64,000 nt of DNA. Source: Psettodes erumei (Eukaryota > Chordata > Actinopteri > Pleuronectiformes > Psettodidae). This document shows, piece after piece, positions 1 through 11,892 of this stretch (positions are counted from its first letter, which is position 1; each line of letters starts with the position of its first letter). The stretch is from positions 1,630,501 to 1,694,500 of the forward strand of contig JAFBJZ010000951.1 in the NCBI GenBank assembly GCA_016785225.1, written 5' to 3'. The notes below the pieces were generated by a model. That model ran no database searches and was not told the origin of the DNA. It worked only from the letters and a program-made list of their open reading frames with translations. The position numbers and the translations under genes were made by a program.

Positions 1-3000
1 TCTTTTCATCACTGCATTCCACTTGGGGTGTCTGCAGCGAGCGTGGGTGGATTTGAGAGGTCTCGCTCGAGTGCGTGTTTGCGCAGACTTTGTCTTGTGA
101 GTGTGGGTGTGTGTGTTTGGGCCCCTTTAGTGTATGTGCGTGATAATGCAATGAGCTGTGTGCGTAATTTGGGGGTTTCCTGGGTCTGGTTAATATCCCC
201 AGAGTTAATCAGAAGCAGATAAAAGTAGTGATACAGGGACAGACCCATGCTGACATGTCTGTTCCCTCGCTATCACGCTCTCTCTCTCTCTTTTTCTCTC
301 TCTCTCTGTCTCTCACACACACATTGATTAGGGCAGTATAAACAGGAAAGTTATCAGTCTCAAGGGTGGTACTGGTTTTGCCGGAAGGAGAGACTGATAT
401 ATGGAGCTGTGTAGTTTCCACACACCCACAGTCAGACTACATTCCTCTGAACTAATATTAGACTGCCTCACTGCATGTTATAAGGAATATAACTCCCCTA
501 ATTTCTTTGATAAAGAAATTCCTTTTACAGGCGTGTGGCATGCGAACTGAAACATGAAGCAAAAATGAAAATAATAAGAAAAAAGGCCTGTTTCCTCAGA
601 TATGGAGACAGAAAAAAACCCTGGCTTGTCAGAGGAGATGCTGCACTACCTCATGTGGTTTCAGAGAAATATCAAAGCCGAGACTCGGCTATAGTGTTAT
701 TTTTTTAATCTTATTCCATGTAGAGAATTACTCAGAATAAAGGCTTATGTAATGGGATCAGTGTTTTCAACAAAATACTTTAAAGTGACTAACCTTTCTC
801 TCCGCCCCTCTCCTTTGCTTTTCCAGTCATAGGGAAATGCTTTTTTTTTCTCCAGAGGAGGTTGGGAGGGAAAATATTTAATTTTTGTGTTGTTTATTTT
901 TCCCGTACTGGTTTGCATATCTTTAGCCTCCAGCCAAGTGCTGTTAATTAGGTAAACAGGTAATTCCCAGCATGGGCCAAACGCGCCTTGTGTCTGGATG
1001 CATATGTGTTTGTGTGCACCCGTGTGCAAGCGGGAGCACATGTGTGTGGATGAATGCCAAGGCCCCATACAATAAGCAGCGATGTCGGCACACATGAAGA
1101 GACGGCATTGAAATGCACACAGTGGCAGGGAAATCAAGAGGTAACTTATGCATGAGGTCATGCATTATTGAACGGCAGCATTTCAAAGGTGGAAAAATGC
1201 TATTCAGAGGACCCAAAAAGATTTTTTTTTGCGATTGCCAGTTACTGTACTTTGTCTTCATCTGAAATAGGGAATAAAAAGGTGACTAAGATGGAAAAGG
1301 AGAAATAGATGTTGTGGGGAAAAAAGGAGATAACGAGAGAGAAAGTAAGAGAAGTGTGATATTCCCTCTCTGTGTGTCAGGCTCGCTGGTGTGTGACATG
1401 TCTGTCTCAGCGGGCACTTCCTGCCTATCCCTCCGTATCATTTTTTTTTCTTCCTCTACCCATCACGCAATCCACTTCTTCTCCATCCTCTTCTATTTCG
1501 GTTTCCCCTTCCTTCTCTGCCTTGTTGCTGTTCAACCTTGTCTCATTTTTTGTTTCCCTAATAATTACTTACCCCCCCCCCCCTTTTCACACGCACACAC
1601 ACAGAGACCCTATTCACTTATCCCGTGTGAATCTGTTTTAATGTTACCTTTTATTCCCAGCGTGTATCCATCATTGTGGTCCAGATTGGCTTTAAGAGGA
1701 ATGGTGTTTATCGCAACGGGTGCTGGTCTATTACCACTTATTGTGACACAGTTGCAATATTCACACCCACCAGTCAGGCAAGTGAAGCTTTCAAATGTGA
1801 CAAAAGAAATGCATTCATGGAAGCTGGATTCAAGCAGCTAAGCAAAACACGGTGCAGCGCTGTTTTATTATTTAGTTGAATGTCGTTGGGTTTTTTGTCT
1901 GCAAATTGACTTTTTATCAGCTCGTGTAAGCAGCAGCGACATTTATTTTAGTGAAATTGGAGCTCTGATTACATCGCCCCCATGTGATTGACGAAGAAAC
2001 ACTTAACTGCCTTTAAACTGCTGTGATGGAGGCAGAGTCATGTTGAGTTAGTAAGTGTCTGGGCTTCAGAACAGCTCCAACTTGACCGAGCAGGTGTACA
2101 TGCTAACCAAAACAGCATAAAGACAAACGTTTGTCAGACTGACAGACACTCCTCTTTTCAAACCAGGAACTCTTAAACCTCTCTTCATCACTTGGTCAAC
2201 CAGATAAATTCCAGGAAATTAGCTCCTGTGGTGACAAATATGGTAATTCACTTGTGCAAACGGTAATCAGATGCACTGAAAAAGCTTTAATTCGATCAAA
2301 TTGGACCAGAATACAATATAGCCAAATGAAACTAGGCAAGAGACAGATTTTAAAATAAGAAGCCAGCTTTGCATGTGTCAAACGATCGGCTTGTCAGTCT
2401 GTTGTAAACTTGATGATGTAAGGTCAGAAGTCAAATCAGATGAGGAGAAAGAAGAAACAAGCAAAATAAAGAAACAGGTTTTCAATCATCACAGAGGTTT
2501 TCCACAATGTCAATCATTAAAAACACACTGACTTTTATTATCAAACACCATTGACCCAGATGCTCGGCGTTGCAACACTATCACTGAGCGCCGTCAATCA
2601 CCACTAACCGCCTGACCTGACAGCTTCATCATACATCGTGGAGGCAAGTCTTCTGAAGAGTCACTCATTATCTGCCCATACAAACAGCTCCCCTCTCCAT
2701 GGTGAAGGGCGGCTGATTGTGGAAATGAGAAATGAGTTTCTCAAGGTTAAATACACATTGTGTGACCAGCCTTTACACTCCCATCGGGGGGTGGGGGGGG
2801 TAGAGAAGTGGTGACCGCAAAGTATGGAATGAGAAAGATGGGCTTTTCTTTTCCAGTGCTTTGTCTGGTGTTAATATGGTTGACTTGGCTTGTGCGGGGC
2901 ACTTTGAAAGCCCTTGAAAATTTGTTTTCAAATTGAGTGATGCTCCGTAATGTTAAATATTCATGACAAAATAAACAACAATCAAAGTTGAAGTTGGCAA

Positions 3001-3100
3001 AAAATTGATCCTTAATTAGTACTAGTATAAGTAATTAGTATAGTGTACTGTCGAGACAAATGTGATGGACAAGATCTTCAAAATGGTTAGCAGACTTCCG
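1..3100. other. Upstream non-coding DNA, no gene seen
   Basis: I see no gene here. The longest open frame (1,314-1,841) is low-complexity and runs through pyrimidine-rich sequence, so it is not convincing. The stretch holds a CT/CA tract at 277-322, a run of 12 C at 1,572-1,583 followed by a short CA run, and a G-rich run at 2,786-2,800. The rest is ordinary AT-leaning sequence without recognisable exons. Confidence 0.6.
277..322. repeat. CT-rich microsatellite grading into (AC)n
   Basis: An imperfect CT tract, interrupted by a short T run and one GT, passes directly into about four AC units. It is simple sequence only. Confidence 0.9.
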
Positions 3101-3109
3101 GCACTTTTT

Positions 3110-3400
3110 AAGACACAATTATAAAGAACTTAAGAAATACAAAAGAGAACACATTTTAAAAAAAAGCTAAGAGAATAAAATAAAGAGCAATAAAAACTAA
3201 TTACATTATAAAACACAAGCAGAGTAAAGTGAACTAAGATCACAAAGTGTTTGTTTTTAAACAGCGATTTAAAAGATGAGACAGAGTTTGCTGCTTGCTG
3301 TTTGCTCCTTGGGCAAGTCATCCCAACGTCTGGGAACCCTGAATGCAAGGCCTCTGTCAACTTTGTTTATCAGTGAAGGAACATGTTATCCAGTGCAAGA
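3110..3400. repeat. Degenerate dispersed repeat of a common teleost type
   Basis: An A-rich segment (about 3,110-3,250) with AATAAAATAAAGAGC-like wording is followed by a block reading CATCCCAACGTCTGGGAACC and then AAGGCCTCTGTCAAC. I recognise this order as a diverged copy of a repeat very common in fish genomes, whose 3' part normally reads 'attccaaagtttggggccct...aaggcc'. The family name is not certain, the boundaries are approximate, and no coding capacity remains. Confidence 0.45.
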
Positions 3401-5259
3401 AAATGGCTCACTGCACAACACTGAGCTACGTGTTAGGGTAGGATACATGTTAATGATCAGTTGGTTTTGGTCTTTTTATAGGATTTGTGTGAGTGTGTGT
3501 GTGTATAATGAAATGATAATACTCTTCCTGTACGAATGGTGCATGATTGGTCAAACTGGATGAGAGGCTTGACTCAGGTAACATGGTCCCCCAGCTCATC
3601 AACAGCTTAACTCCATTTATATAGGGAGCACGTATTTGCATTTTAAAATCTTTAGGACAGAAACCATGGAAATAAATGGATAGAATGGGCTTGCCATTCC
3701 CAGAAAGATGGGAAAGACAGTCGTCAAAACACAGGGATTTAAGTAACAAACCTCTGAATGTGCAGTATATGGAGTTATTGAGCAGGTTCAAATTAGAGGA
3801 TGCTACAGTATGAATGTAGCTTCCTGCTCATACTCACTCCACAATGGATGTAAAGAGATGTCTGAAAGACACCATCCCCTTCAAGTGGAGATAACCTGAA
3901 TATGTGATTAACTGACATCATAGTGGTTATACCTTTGAACGGTATCCATAGCAATAAGCGTGATTCAGTCCGCCTGAGAAATTGCTGGCTGTGAACATAT
4001 CACTTATAATCCATCTCTATGGATGTGTCTCCTTTTCTTCCACCTCCATAGCCTCATAAGTATTTGCAGAGAAAGAAGTAACAGACCTCTTTAGATGATT
4101 GAGGGATCTTTGCCATTCAGACGCAAACAGTAACTTAGTTTAACTGGATTCAGGAAATAACAAAGTTACATAGTCTGCTTCTAAAGAACAATATGCACTT
4201 TCCCATAGTAATCAAATCCTGTCTCCTAAAACAACTGCTCCATTCTGCAGGAGTCAAGAAAGTCACAAAATATCATTAGCATCATACTGAATTGAGTGTA
4301 ATATTCTGTACACCTATATTTACCCTTTGACAGCCAATACGATGATAAAATAATGGAAAAAAGAGGAATGAGAGGAAATGGGAGGAAAGGAAGGAAACAT
4401 TCAATAGTTCTTATGTATAATCGTAATCCAATTTGCCTGCCACTCTGACTGATTGCAATCAGCAAGGGTCCTTCGCCTCTGTATTGGGTCTGAGGCAAAT
4501 GCTGCTGAAATCTAATTGAACAGCATTGTGTTGTGTCTCCATGAGCCGGTCCACTTTACTGTTTATTGCCAAGCTGACTGACTGAGCGTATGTGTATGTG
4601 TCATCTCTCCCTCTCTGTCTGTCCCTCTCGTCCTCTATTCTCCGACTCCGTCTTGCCCTGCCGCCAGACAGTTTTCTTTGTAAAACTACAAAGTCGCCAG
4701 TAAACACTGCGCAAACCTTTTTCGGGCCACTTTAATCAACAGCCACACAAAAAAAGAAAAGCTCCGCAATCATTTGTAAATTGGAAACCAAAAGTTAACT
4801 CGTTGTGACTTGAAAAGTTCAGAGCTGCAATTATAAAATGGGTGAGTCAGTAATTGTTGCCGAGAAAGATAAACAAAGGGAAAAAAAATGTAAAAGAACA
4901 CTTTGCTTTATCACAGATTTTCTCTCTTTACAGGCTCAGTTCTTTAACTGAAGTTGTGGCTAATGGGCCAAGCTCCTCACTGTAAAACACCTCATGGCCA
5001 GTTTTACATAGATCAGTGACAGCCTCCCAGTCAGTAACACATAACTGGAGTTTATACACATTTCTCTCAAAACATCATGTCTTTAAAATATTTATTATAT
5101 CACGAGCTGCTTGTGATTGGGGATGGATGAATTATATCTCCATCTAACTGTGGTGGCACATAACTGTCACAATTACAACAAAGTCATTCCATATACCCAT
5201 CACAACTGAAATGTCAACGATATCCTGAGGCTCTTTTCTCTCTCTCGAGGGAAATTAAC

Positions 5260-5324
5260 ACTGACTCCTATAAATCCAGACATTGTAATTAGACAAAGAT
5301 ACTACTGACTCCCATAAATCCAGA
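5260..5324 (+). repeat. Local direct duplication, 21-bp unit, 44-bp offset
   Basis: Positions 5,260-5,280 and 5,304-5,324 carry the same 21-bp word (core ACTGACTCC, then ATAAATCCAGA) with one mismatch. The spacer is unique and AT-rich. It looks like a short local duplication rather than part of a known element. Confidence 0.8.
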
Positions 5325-6341
5325 GGTTATAAGAGTATTTCCTGTCAGGAGAGGCGCACACTTCCTGTCAGAGTGACAGAGGAGGTCAGAAGTCAAGGAG
5401 GGAGGTCAGCAGTCTGTTTCACATCAACACCCATTCGCTTTGTCTCTGTCTCTGGATTTACGCAATAATCTGTTTCTTCTGCATTCTTCCTTTCGATTTC
5501 ACGTCAATTTCCTGAGCCATCTATTTGATTTTGTGTAACCCCCCCCCCACACACGCACACACACAACCTGCTGCTCACTCTTCCCCCTTTCACTTTTCTC
5601 ACTCCATCGCTTGTTGCTCCTCTCACAATGACATGCTCTCCCCTCGGTCCCCCAAGGCTAGGACACACCAGAACAGACCTTAACAATCTCACCCATTCAG
5701 CCTCCCAAATCAAATTACCATGGACAAAACAGAGTAATAAAAAGTAATGGGTTGTTACACAAGGTACGACTCACAAAAAGCCCAACAAGTCCGTCAGCAC
5801 TCCGATCCATTACGTTTTGTTTGTTACTTAATGCGCTTCTTCCTCTGATTAACTGACTTAACAGTTTTTAGCCAGGACACACGGGTAAGGATGAGATGTA
5901 AACAATTACATACAGATATTGTTTTATAGAGCACTGTACCACAATTTGAAAATACCACAATTTAAGATAAGAGTGTAATATGACATTAATTCAAATATTG
6001 CCTTTTAAAATAGTACTGATGCATTGGAATGTAGAGGGTTGCTCCACACATCTAGGCACTGGGCTGGTCGGGGCTTCATATTTTAAATAGAAAGAATGAT
6101 GGGATATAGCCACATTACCGCAATGGTACAAACCATTAGTGTCATAACACAATGGATTTGGAAACACCGGGTTTGGGACTTGGACTTTATTTGGTTCTTG
6201 TCAGTGTTAAAATGGGAATTTAGTGCTTTGGCTTATTGTGAGATATTGAGGCTTAAATGTGACTTGTAAAGAAATTTATTTGTCCAAATTTCTAACACAT
6301 GGCGAAAGGCTGCTAGATTTGTCACAAGGTGCTTTTTTTGT

Positions 6342-6364
6342 AAAAAAAAAAAAAAAAAAAAAAA
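6342..6364 (+). repeat. Poly(A) run of 23
   Basis: An uninterrupted run of 23 A follows a T7 run. It could be the tail of an old retroposed element, but I see no recognisable body upstream, so it is reported as simple sequence. Confidence 0.95.
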
Positions 6365-6852
6365 GAAACTCACATAAGAGGTCTGAAAACTTGGTAAATC
6401 TCACAAAGGCGATAAGTTTGCTCGATGCTGCCTCTGTACGCCCCACTGACGACAGAACAGAAACTGTTCACGCCAATGCATTTTTAAACAAAAATACCGA
6501 TACACCATTGGTCACACACTCAGTCTGTTCCCCAGCAACTTTTGGCCACAAACTCCCACTCGTGACCTCTAAGAAGACACACACACACAGCAAAACAAAA
6601 TTCTGTCATTTCAGCGCACTGGCAGAAAAGTGAGAAACAGCCCACAGTGTGGTGAGTGAGTGCGTCCTTCAGTCTCTGAGAGCAGAGGGAGCTGTGGACA
6701 TCTGACTGAAACCTGTGAGTTTTCAGGTCGTTGAGACCCCATGTGCGCGCACAGGCACACGCAGTCAGACAGGCTGAGTCACTGGTCTGTTCCTGTGGAG
6801 TGTTGATAACAACATTTGCTCTGGGGCCTCTGGAGCACGGAGCAAATGTGAA

Positions 6853-6873
6853 TGTGTGTGTGTGTGTGTGTGT
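6853..6873 (+). repeat. (GT)n microsatellite
   Basis: About ten uninterrupted GT units. They cause a Val/Cys-rich artefact in the overlapping frames. Confidence 0.95.
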
Positions 6874-7584
6874 ACTTGTGTCCATGTGCGCAGTTATGTG
6901 GTATCCTTCAGGTGTGCAAAAGCAGGAGAGGTTAAGCAAGGGATGGAGTGAGAGAGACAAAAAAAGACAAATAGCATGCTTTTAAAAGTGTGTGCATTCG
7001 TGTGTGTGTGCGTTTGCGCTTACCTACATGAAACAGGAGCAGCAAAGATCTTTGAAGTAGCTTCTGACACACAGGAGCAAAGGCGTGTGTGTGGTGAGTG
7101 AGACAGAGAGCGATGGAAGTTGAAAAAGAGGTGGAGTGGGAAGGAAAAAAAAAAAGTGATGCAGACAGATGGAGACGATTGGCGGGAGAGAGCCGGTGAG
7201 TGGAGGTGAAATAAGAAATTATCAAGGTCGAGCAGATGATGTCGTGAGAGAATGTAACACAGGCAGAAAATGGAGAGAAAGACGTCTTCTATCCCAACGT
7301 AGCACGACCCACCGTGTCCATGTCAGCTGTTCCTTCAAAAATTAAGTCTCACAAGTCGCTAAAGCCTAAATGGAAACAAGAAACCCAAGAAGCCGATAAT
7401 ATGAAAGAAGAAGCCTCAAAGGGTTCAAAGACTGGGAAAGCTGTGAAACGGACACCCCCCCCCAGACACGCACACACACACACACGCAAATTGTTGTCCT
7501 GTATTTGTTGCACACATTTGTGTCACATTATCCTTGTATCATACATTCTCTGGACCTGCACATCCTGTCCACAGTTTCAATAGG

Positions 7585-7665
7585 CAGGAACCTATCCCAG
7601 CATGCAATGGGTGAGCAGCAGGGTCCACCTTGGACATGCTGTTGGTGACATCAGGCCTTTGTTCA
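7585..7665 (+). repeat. Degenerate dispersed teleost repeat fragment
   Basis: The stretch contains AACCTATCCCAGCATGCAAT followed by GGGTGAGCAGCAGGG and CACCTTGGACATG. I know this order from a ubiquitous fish repeat tail ('cctatcccagc..cattgggtgagagg cagggtacaccctggacaggtcgcc'). The copy is diverged and truncated. An open frame over it (7,602-7,841) is incidental. Confidence 0.55.
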
Positions 7666-7700
7666 GGTCAATACACGCAGTCCCTGGCCGGTACAGGCGC

Positions 7701-8455
7701 CTGTGGGAATACGTGCCTGTGAGGCTGGCCAACTCTGAAAACAAAGCAACAACACCACAAAATTGTGGTTCACAGTACACATCTGTCAAAAGTGGGACTG
7801 AAAGGGGTCCTTTCATGGTCACAAATCCATCTGAAAAATAGCCTTAAACACACCTGTGCTGTGGAAATTGCTATATTGTTATGCAAAACGTGTCCTCAAA
7901 GAAAGGGTTAGTGGCAACGCAGAGTTGATACTGATACAGAGCCCCTGACCGTGCCTATGTAATCATTACCAAAAAGCTCAGCGTCTGGGTGTGGGTGTGT
8001 TTTGTACGGACAATCTAAACAAACTGAGGAACCTTAATGCTGTTACAGCTAAAGACCCCAGAGTAATTTGAAAGATTGATGAATAATCGAGCTCTGGCTC
8101 TGCTCACTCCAGTTAGGACCTCAGCCTGAGTGAAACAATTCGCCAAAGGTGTTTACAAGACAGTTTTAATAATCATTATGTCTCAATAAGTAGAGAAGAA
8201 GAGGAGGACTTTGGGAGTCTGGTTGAGGTGATAAGAGCAAGAGAGCAGAGAGCAGTCCCCCTGGGAACTCAAGTCTCATCTACCACTTCAGACATGATCA
8301 CTCCCAAAGCACTCAGGTACAATCCCACTGTCCCTCCTCCATCTCTCTCCCTTTTTACCAGTTGGGGGGGGCACAATAATTCATCCAGAGCCCCACAAGA
8401 ATTAAGGGAGAAGTACCGAAAGATTTATTTACAGTTAAAGACCAGTTAAAGGTCC
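7701..8455. other. Non-coding DNA, nothing recognised
   Basis: No exon or repeat family is recognised. The composition is mixed, with a short G run near 8,364-8,370. Confidence 0.55.
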
Positions 8456-8459
8456 AAAG

Positions 8460-9130
8460 AAAGTAAGGGATATAGGAGTACTTTATATCTAAAGTGCGCT
8501 AAGCGCTTATATCTAAGTGAGTGCTGTGGCCGGCTGCACGGACAGGTCACGAGCCGGCGGGCAAAGCAGAGCGCGGATGTCACGCCTCCCGATCTGATAG
8601 CTGGAACAAGGCAAACAGGTGAAGCCGAGCAGGCGTGCATGGCTCGTGATCCGGAGCGGAACCAGGCGGACAGGCAGAGCGGAGCAGGAGCGCTCAAGAT
8701 CTAAACGGGTGCTCGGGAGACAGGCGGAGTGGACGGTGGTGCCACGGCTCACGGGAGACAGGCTGAGCAAGGCAGACTCAAGCCAGAAGAAAAAGGAACC
8801 GGGGAGCAGGTTAATAGGACAACGCAAACACAGACCAACCAGGTGTGACAGGAACCATGTGAGTGACTTGAAGAGCTTGTGGCGTCTGGGTGAATCAACC
8901 GGTCTCGATGGGACCTTGATTGGCTGATTCCTGTGAAGGATCACTTGTTGAGTGTATCTAGCACGCATGGCTGAAACATGGACAGGAAGAAAAAGTCAGA
9001 AAAAGAAAAGGCCTTGCTGGCCAACACCGCAAAGTGGACTGAGACAACGGCTTTATTTAAGTCATCTGCAGGTGGAGGATGAAGTGCGAAGAGGCAGACA
9101 CATCAAAGAGGAGTTAGCAGGGAGCAAGTG
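8460..9130. mobile_element. GC-rich block, probably a transposable-element relic
   Basis: From about 8,520 to 8,860 the sequence is clearly richer in GC and CpG than its flanks, and it is full of GGCGGACAGGC / GGAGCAGG-like words. It then grades into ordinary sequence by about 9,130. A near-direct repeat (TTATATCTAAAGTG at 8,483 and TTATATCTAAGTG at 8,507) sits at its left side. The wording (ACAACGCAAACACAGACCAA, then CCAGGTGTGACAGGAACC) resembles non-coding parts of fish retroelements. No transposase, polymerase or terminal repeat pair could be found, so the class is unknown. The 151-aa open frame on the - strand here has no recognisable domain. A small CpG island of an unseen gene is the alternative. 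Confidence 0.4.
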
Positions 9131-9754
9131 CTGAGTCATGCTTACCTGCTCGGTGCTGTGTGGTAGCCAAACAAACTAACTAAAGAACACATGTTGTGTT
9201 AACCTTGTGGTTTCAGTGATAAATTCTCGCTACAGGTTGAGCCATCCAAGGTTTAACACGTCAGACTCAGTGCACAAACATTTCGAGGATTTAAAAAAAA
9301 AATGCTCATCAACTGCAACTATAAATGGATAAAAGAAAATAGAAATTTGATATTTTTTCGAGATTACTCAGGTGGCAGTCCATAGCAGAATACATCATTC
9401 ATATGATCAGGTTGGGCTGCTTCATTCAGGTTGTGTTGTTGTATTACATGAAACAGAACGAATGGCAAGTGTGTTGCATCAGATTATTGTCATTGTTATA
9501 CCTATTAGCCTGACAGTCGTACCTCAGTGTTACTCACTTGTAAGTCGCTTCGGATGAAAGGGTGTGCCGCACGAGTCAATGTACTGTATCCAACTGTCCA
9601 CGGCTGGTTTGTGATTCTTGCACTGCAGCTGCTGACGTACGTGTTAATTGTCAAGATGGCATGAAAATGACTTTGCTTGTGAGCACTTTAATAAAGTTAC
9701 CAAAAAAACAAGGAGTAGAGCAGACCGGCGGTTCCGGAGTGTCTGCACGGTCAT

Positions 9755-9789
9755 TGTGTGTATGTGTGTGTGTGTGTGTGTGTGTGTAT
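9755..9789 (+). repeat. (GT)n microsatellite, interrupted
   Basis: About 17 GT units with single-base interruptions near the left end. Confidence 0.9.
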
Positions 9790-10842
9790 GAGTGAGTGAA
9801 TGCATACAATGTGTTTTTAGTAGATCAGAGGGCAGAACATGTGCAGTGAACACAGATCTGTACTTGGGTAAAAAGGTGGGTTTATAGTCTGCAAAGGTAG
9901 TTTGACCAGGCAAGGACAATGAATTAAAAAAACCCAACACTGCCCATCTGTAACCTCAAATACAAAAAGTTCACCAACGTTGCTGGAAAACATCTTGGGT
10001 AGTGTTTGAGAGCACCCTCGCCTGAGGAGCCATTTCACTGAATACATAAAAAAACGTATTGTCCCAGTCACTTTTTTTTTGCGGTTCATTTCAATCTGTT
10101 CCCATTTGATTTTTTTTTGTTGTTGTTTTTTTCCCCCCAGAAAAGAAATGGCGTCACATTACCCGAAAACCTTGTCAGTTGCATCACAGCTTTAGCGCTC
10201 CAAGGCAGTGGAGCCCGGGGGTTTATTGCCAATGTGTTGCATTAATTACTAGGCAAGTTCTTGGTGTCCATGCAAATTCTGCTGTGTAAAGTGCTTCTTT
10301 TAATTTGCAGCTTTTGTTAGTAAGTATGTCGACTTGCTATGTTGCCTGAAAAAAAGCCTTTATGATGAAAACACATGTCATTTTGGTGAGGATAATCTCA
10401 AAAATGATTATAAAAGATTTTTTTTTTAAAAGAAAGGTGCTTGTAGGGGATTTCTGGCTGGTCGAGCCACTTCAAATGATGACTTCTACTCGTGGTACTT
10501 GTTCGGTGAATGTATCCTGGAATAGCCACCATGATGCCCAGTTTTGGCAGAGGAACCCCACCTTTCTACCACCTCTCTGACATTAGACTTAATTAACTAA
10601 ACCATCATCAATCTCCCTTTAGCTTCCTCTTTCCCTTTTCTCCAGTCCACTTAATTTCACCTTCCTCCGCCTACACCTTTCTTTCCCTTTTCTGTTGCTC
10701 TCTCTGAAAACATATCTTAAAGTATTTGGTTTTATAATAGAGATATATTAAATATATATCAATTACAGTGGAAGCTGCAGCTGTGCTACGGCATTTCTTA
10801 CTGCATCATTTATAAACTGCAAACTTAAGCCTTTTCATTATA

Positions 10843-10880
10843 TACATACATACATACATAAATACATACATACATACATA
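10843..10880 (+). repeat. (ATAC)n tetranucleotide microsatellite
   Basis: About nine tandem ATAC units with one unit changed to AATA (around 10,859), followed by CA-rich sequence to about 10,894. Confidence 0.9.
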
Positions 10881-11293
10881 CACACTCACACACAGAGTAG
10901 CTTGTTTGTAATTTATTGAATAATGTGAAACCTTTGGAAAAGGAAAAGAGACATGATTGTAGTGACACAGCGATGTTTACTGTAGATTACACACATTAAA
11001 TCCGCTTTTTTGTACAAATTTGTTCACGTTTGTCAGATAAGGGAGGCCTTTTGTTTTTCATATGGTTGTGAACAATGCGTGACGAATGTTTTTTTTATCA
11101 TAGAATGACACGTGGCAAACATCAAAGGGAGGTGTCCGATGCCATTTGTCAAATGTAAAATGCTGTTCTTCATGTAAAATATAATGAGTAAGCATAACGA
11201 ATTTTCCAAGCTTATTTCTCTTCAGAGATAAGAGCCACGGTGTGATAGCAGAAATTAACAGTATAATGCTTCGCCTCCACGTGTTTCCGAGCA

Positions 11294-11316
11294 ACAAGCT
11301 TATGTTAAAAGCTTGT
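11294..11316. other. Perfect short stem-loop
   Basis: ACAAGCTT at 11,294-11,301 and AAGCTTGT at 11,309-11,316 are exact reverse complements around a 7-base loop. The sequence is too short to imply a function. Confidence 0.8.
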
Positions 11317-11430
11317 GTCATAGATATTTCAGCTTAGTTTCCATCGGAACATGTGACTGAAGACAGCCTTCTCTATAAATACTTTGCATTAATAACTTCT
11401 TCTTTGCTTTTTGCTTCCCCTCATCCACAG

Positions 11431-11531
11431 AGAGGCCAAATCAGAGGGTCAGTCAGAGAGCGGCGCCCCTGGAGCTGGTAGAGATTCAAGACATTGCAGC
11501 CCAGTGTGGACGCAAGGTTCTCTGGCTGAAG
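11431..11531 (+). other. Candidate internal exon, weak
   Basis: A good acceptor context (CTTCCCCTCATCCACAG, ending at 11,430) precedes a 101-bp segment. Read from 11,433, it is open for 33 codons and ends AAG before GTCAGG, a usable but weak donor. The peptide reads RPNQRVSQ at the start and LELVEIQDIAAQCGRKVLWL near the end, which looks more protein-like than the surrounding frames. If real, it enters with two bases of a split codon and leaves in phase 0. I do not recognise the protein, and no partner exon in matching phase is obvious nearby. It could be chance. Confidence 0.22.
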
Positions 11532-11862
11532 GTCAGGCTCTCTGTTTATTGCCATCCTAAAGATGCATCACGCAGCTTTAATTCATATCCACATGTCAGT
11601 CGACATGTTCGGCTTGGGAATGTATGAATGATTCGTTGTGGCACATTCCAGGGCAATGCACATAAGAAACCTAGTTTCCTAAGAAACAACCTATAAGGTA
11701 AATTTGCACTTCTCCCTAATTTAGCGTGAATCAGCAGTGCAGCTCCTCAGCCCTCATGACTCCAAAGCAGTGCTGCTTTTCCACCTTGTTAAAAGGCTTC
11801 TCCGATCCACAGCGCTTCTCTGATAACCAACGCTCTCCTCTCCCTTCAGGCAGAGTCGGAAT

Positions 11863-11892
11863 GAGAGAGAGAGAGAGAGGGAGAGAGGGAGG
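11863..11892 (+). repeat. (GA)n tract
   Basis: Simple GA units with two GGG interruptions. Confidence 0.9.

Larger units (their letters stand above)
3471..7575. other. Non-coding DNA with simple repeats, no gene seen
   Basis: No exon is recognisable. The stretch holds a short GT run (3,487-3,504), a local direct duplication (5,260-5,324), a C run plus CA run (5,539-5,565), a 23-A run (6,342-6,364), a GT run (6,853-6,873) and a C run plus CA run (7,455-7,485). The ORFs at 6.3-7.2 kb are carried by these tracts. Confidence 0.6.
9135..11430. other. Non-coding DNA with simple repeats, no gene seen
   Basis: The stretch holds a GT run (9,755-9,789), an ATAC tetranucleotide tract (10,843-10,880) and a short perfect stem-loop (11,294-11,316). 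No exon is recognised. Confidence 0.6.

Noticed and set aside
6342..6364. Poly(A) run as the tail of a processed pseudogene
   Set aside because: No gene-like body or target-site duplication could be found upstream.
8513..8968. 151-aa - strand frame
   Set aside because: It lies in the GC-rich block where stops are rare. It is Ser/Arg/Pro-rich without a recognisable motif.
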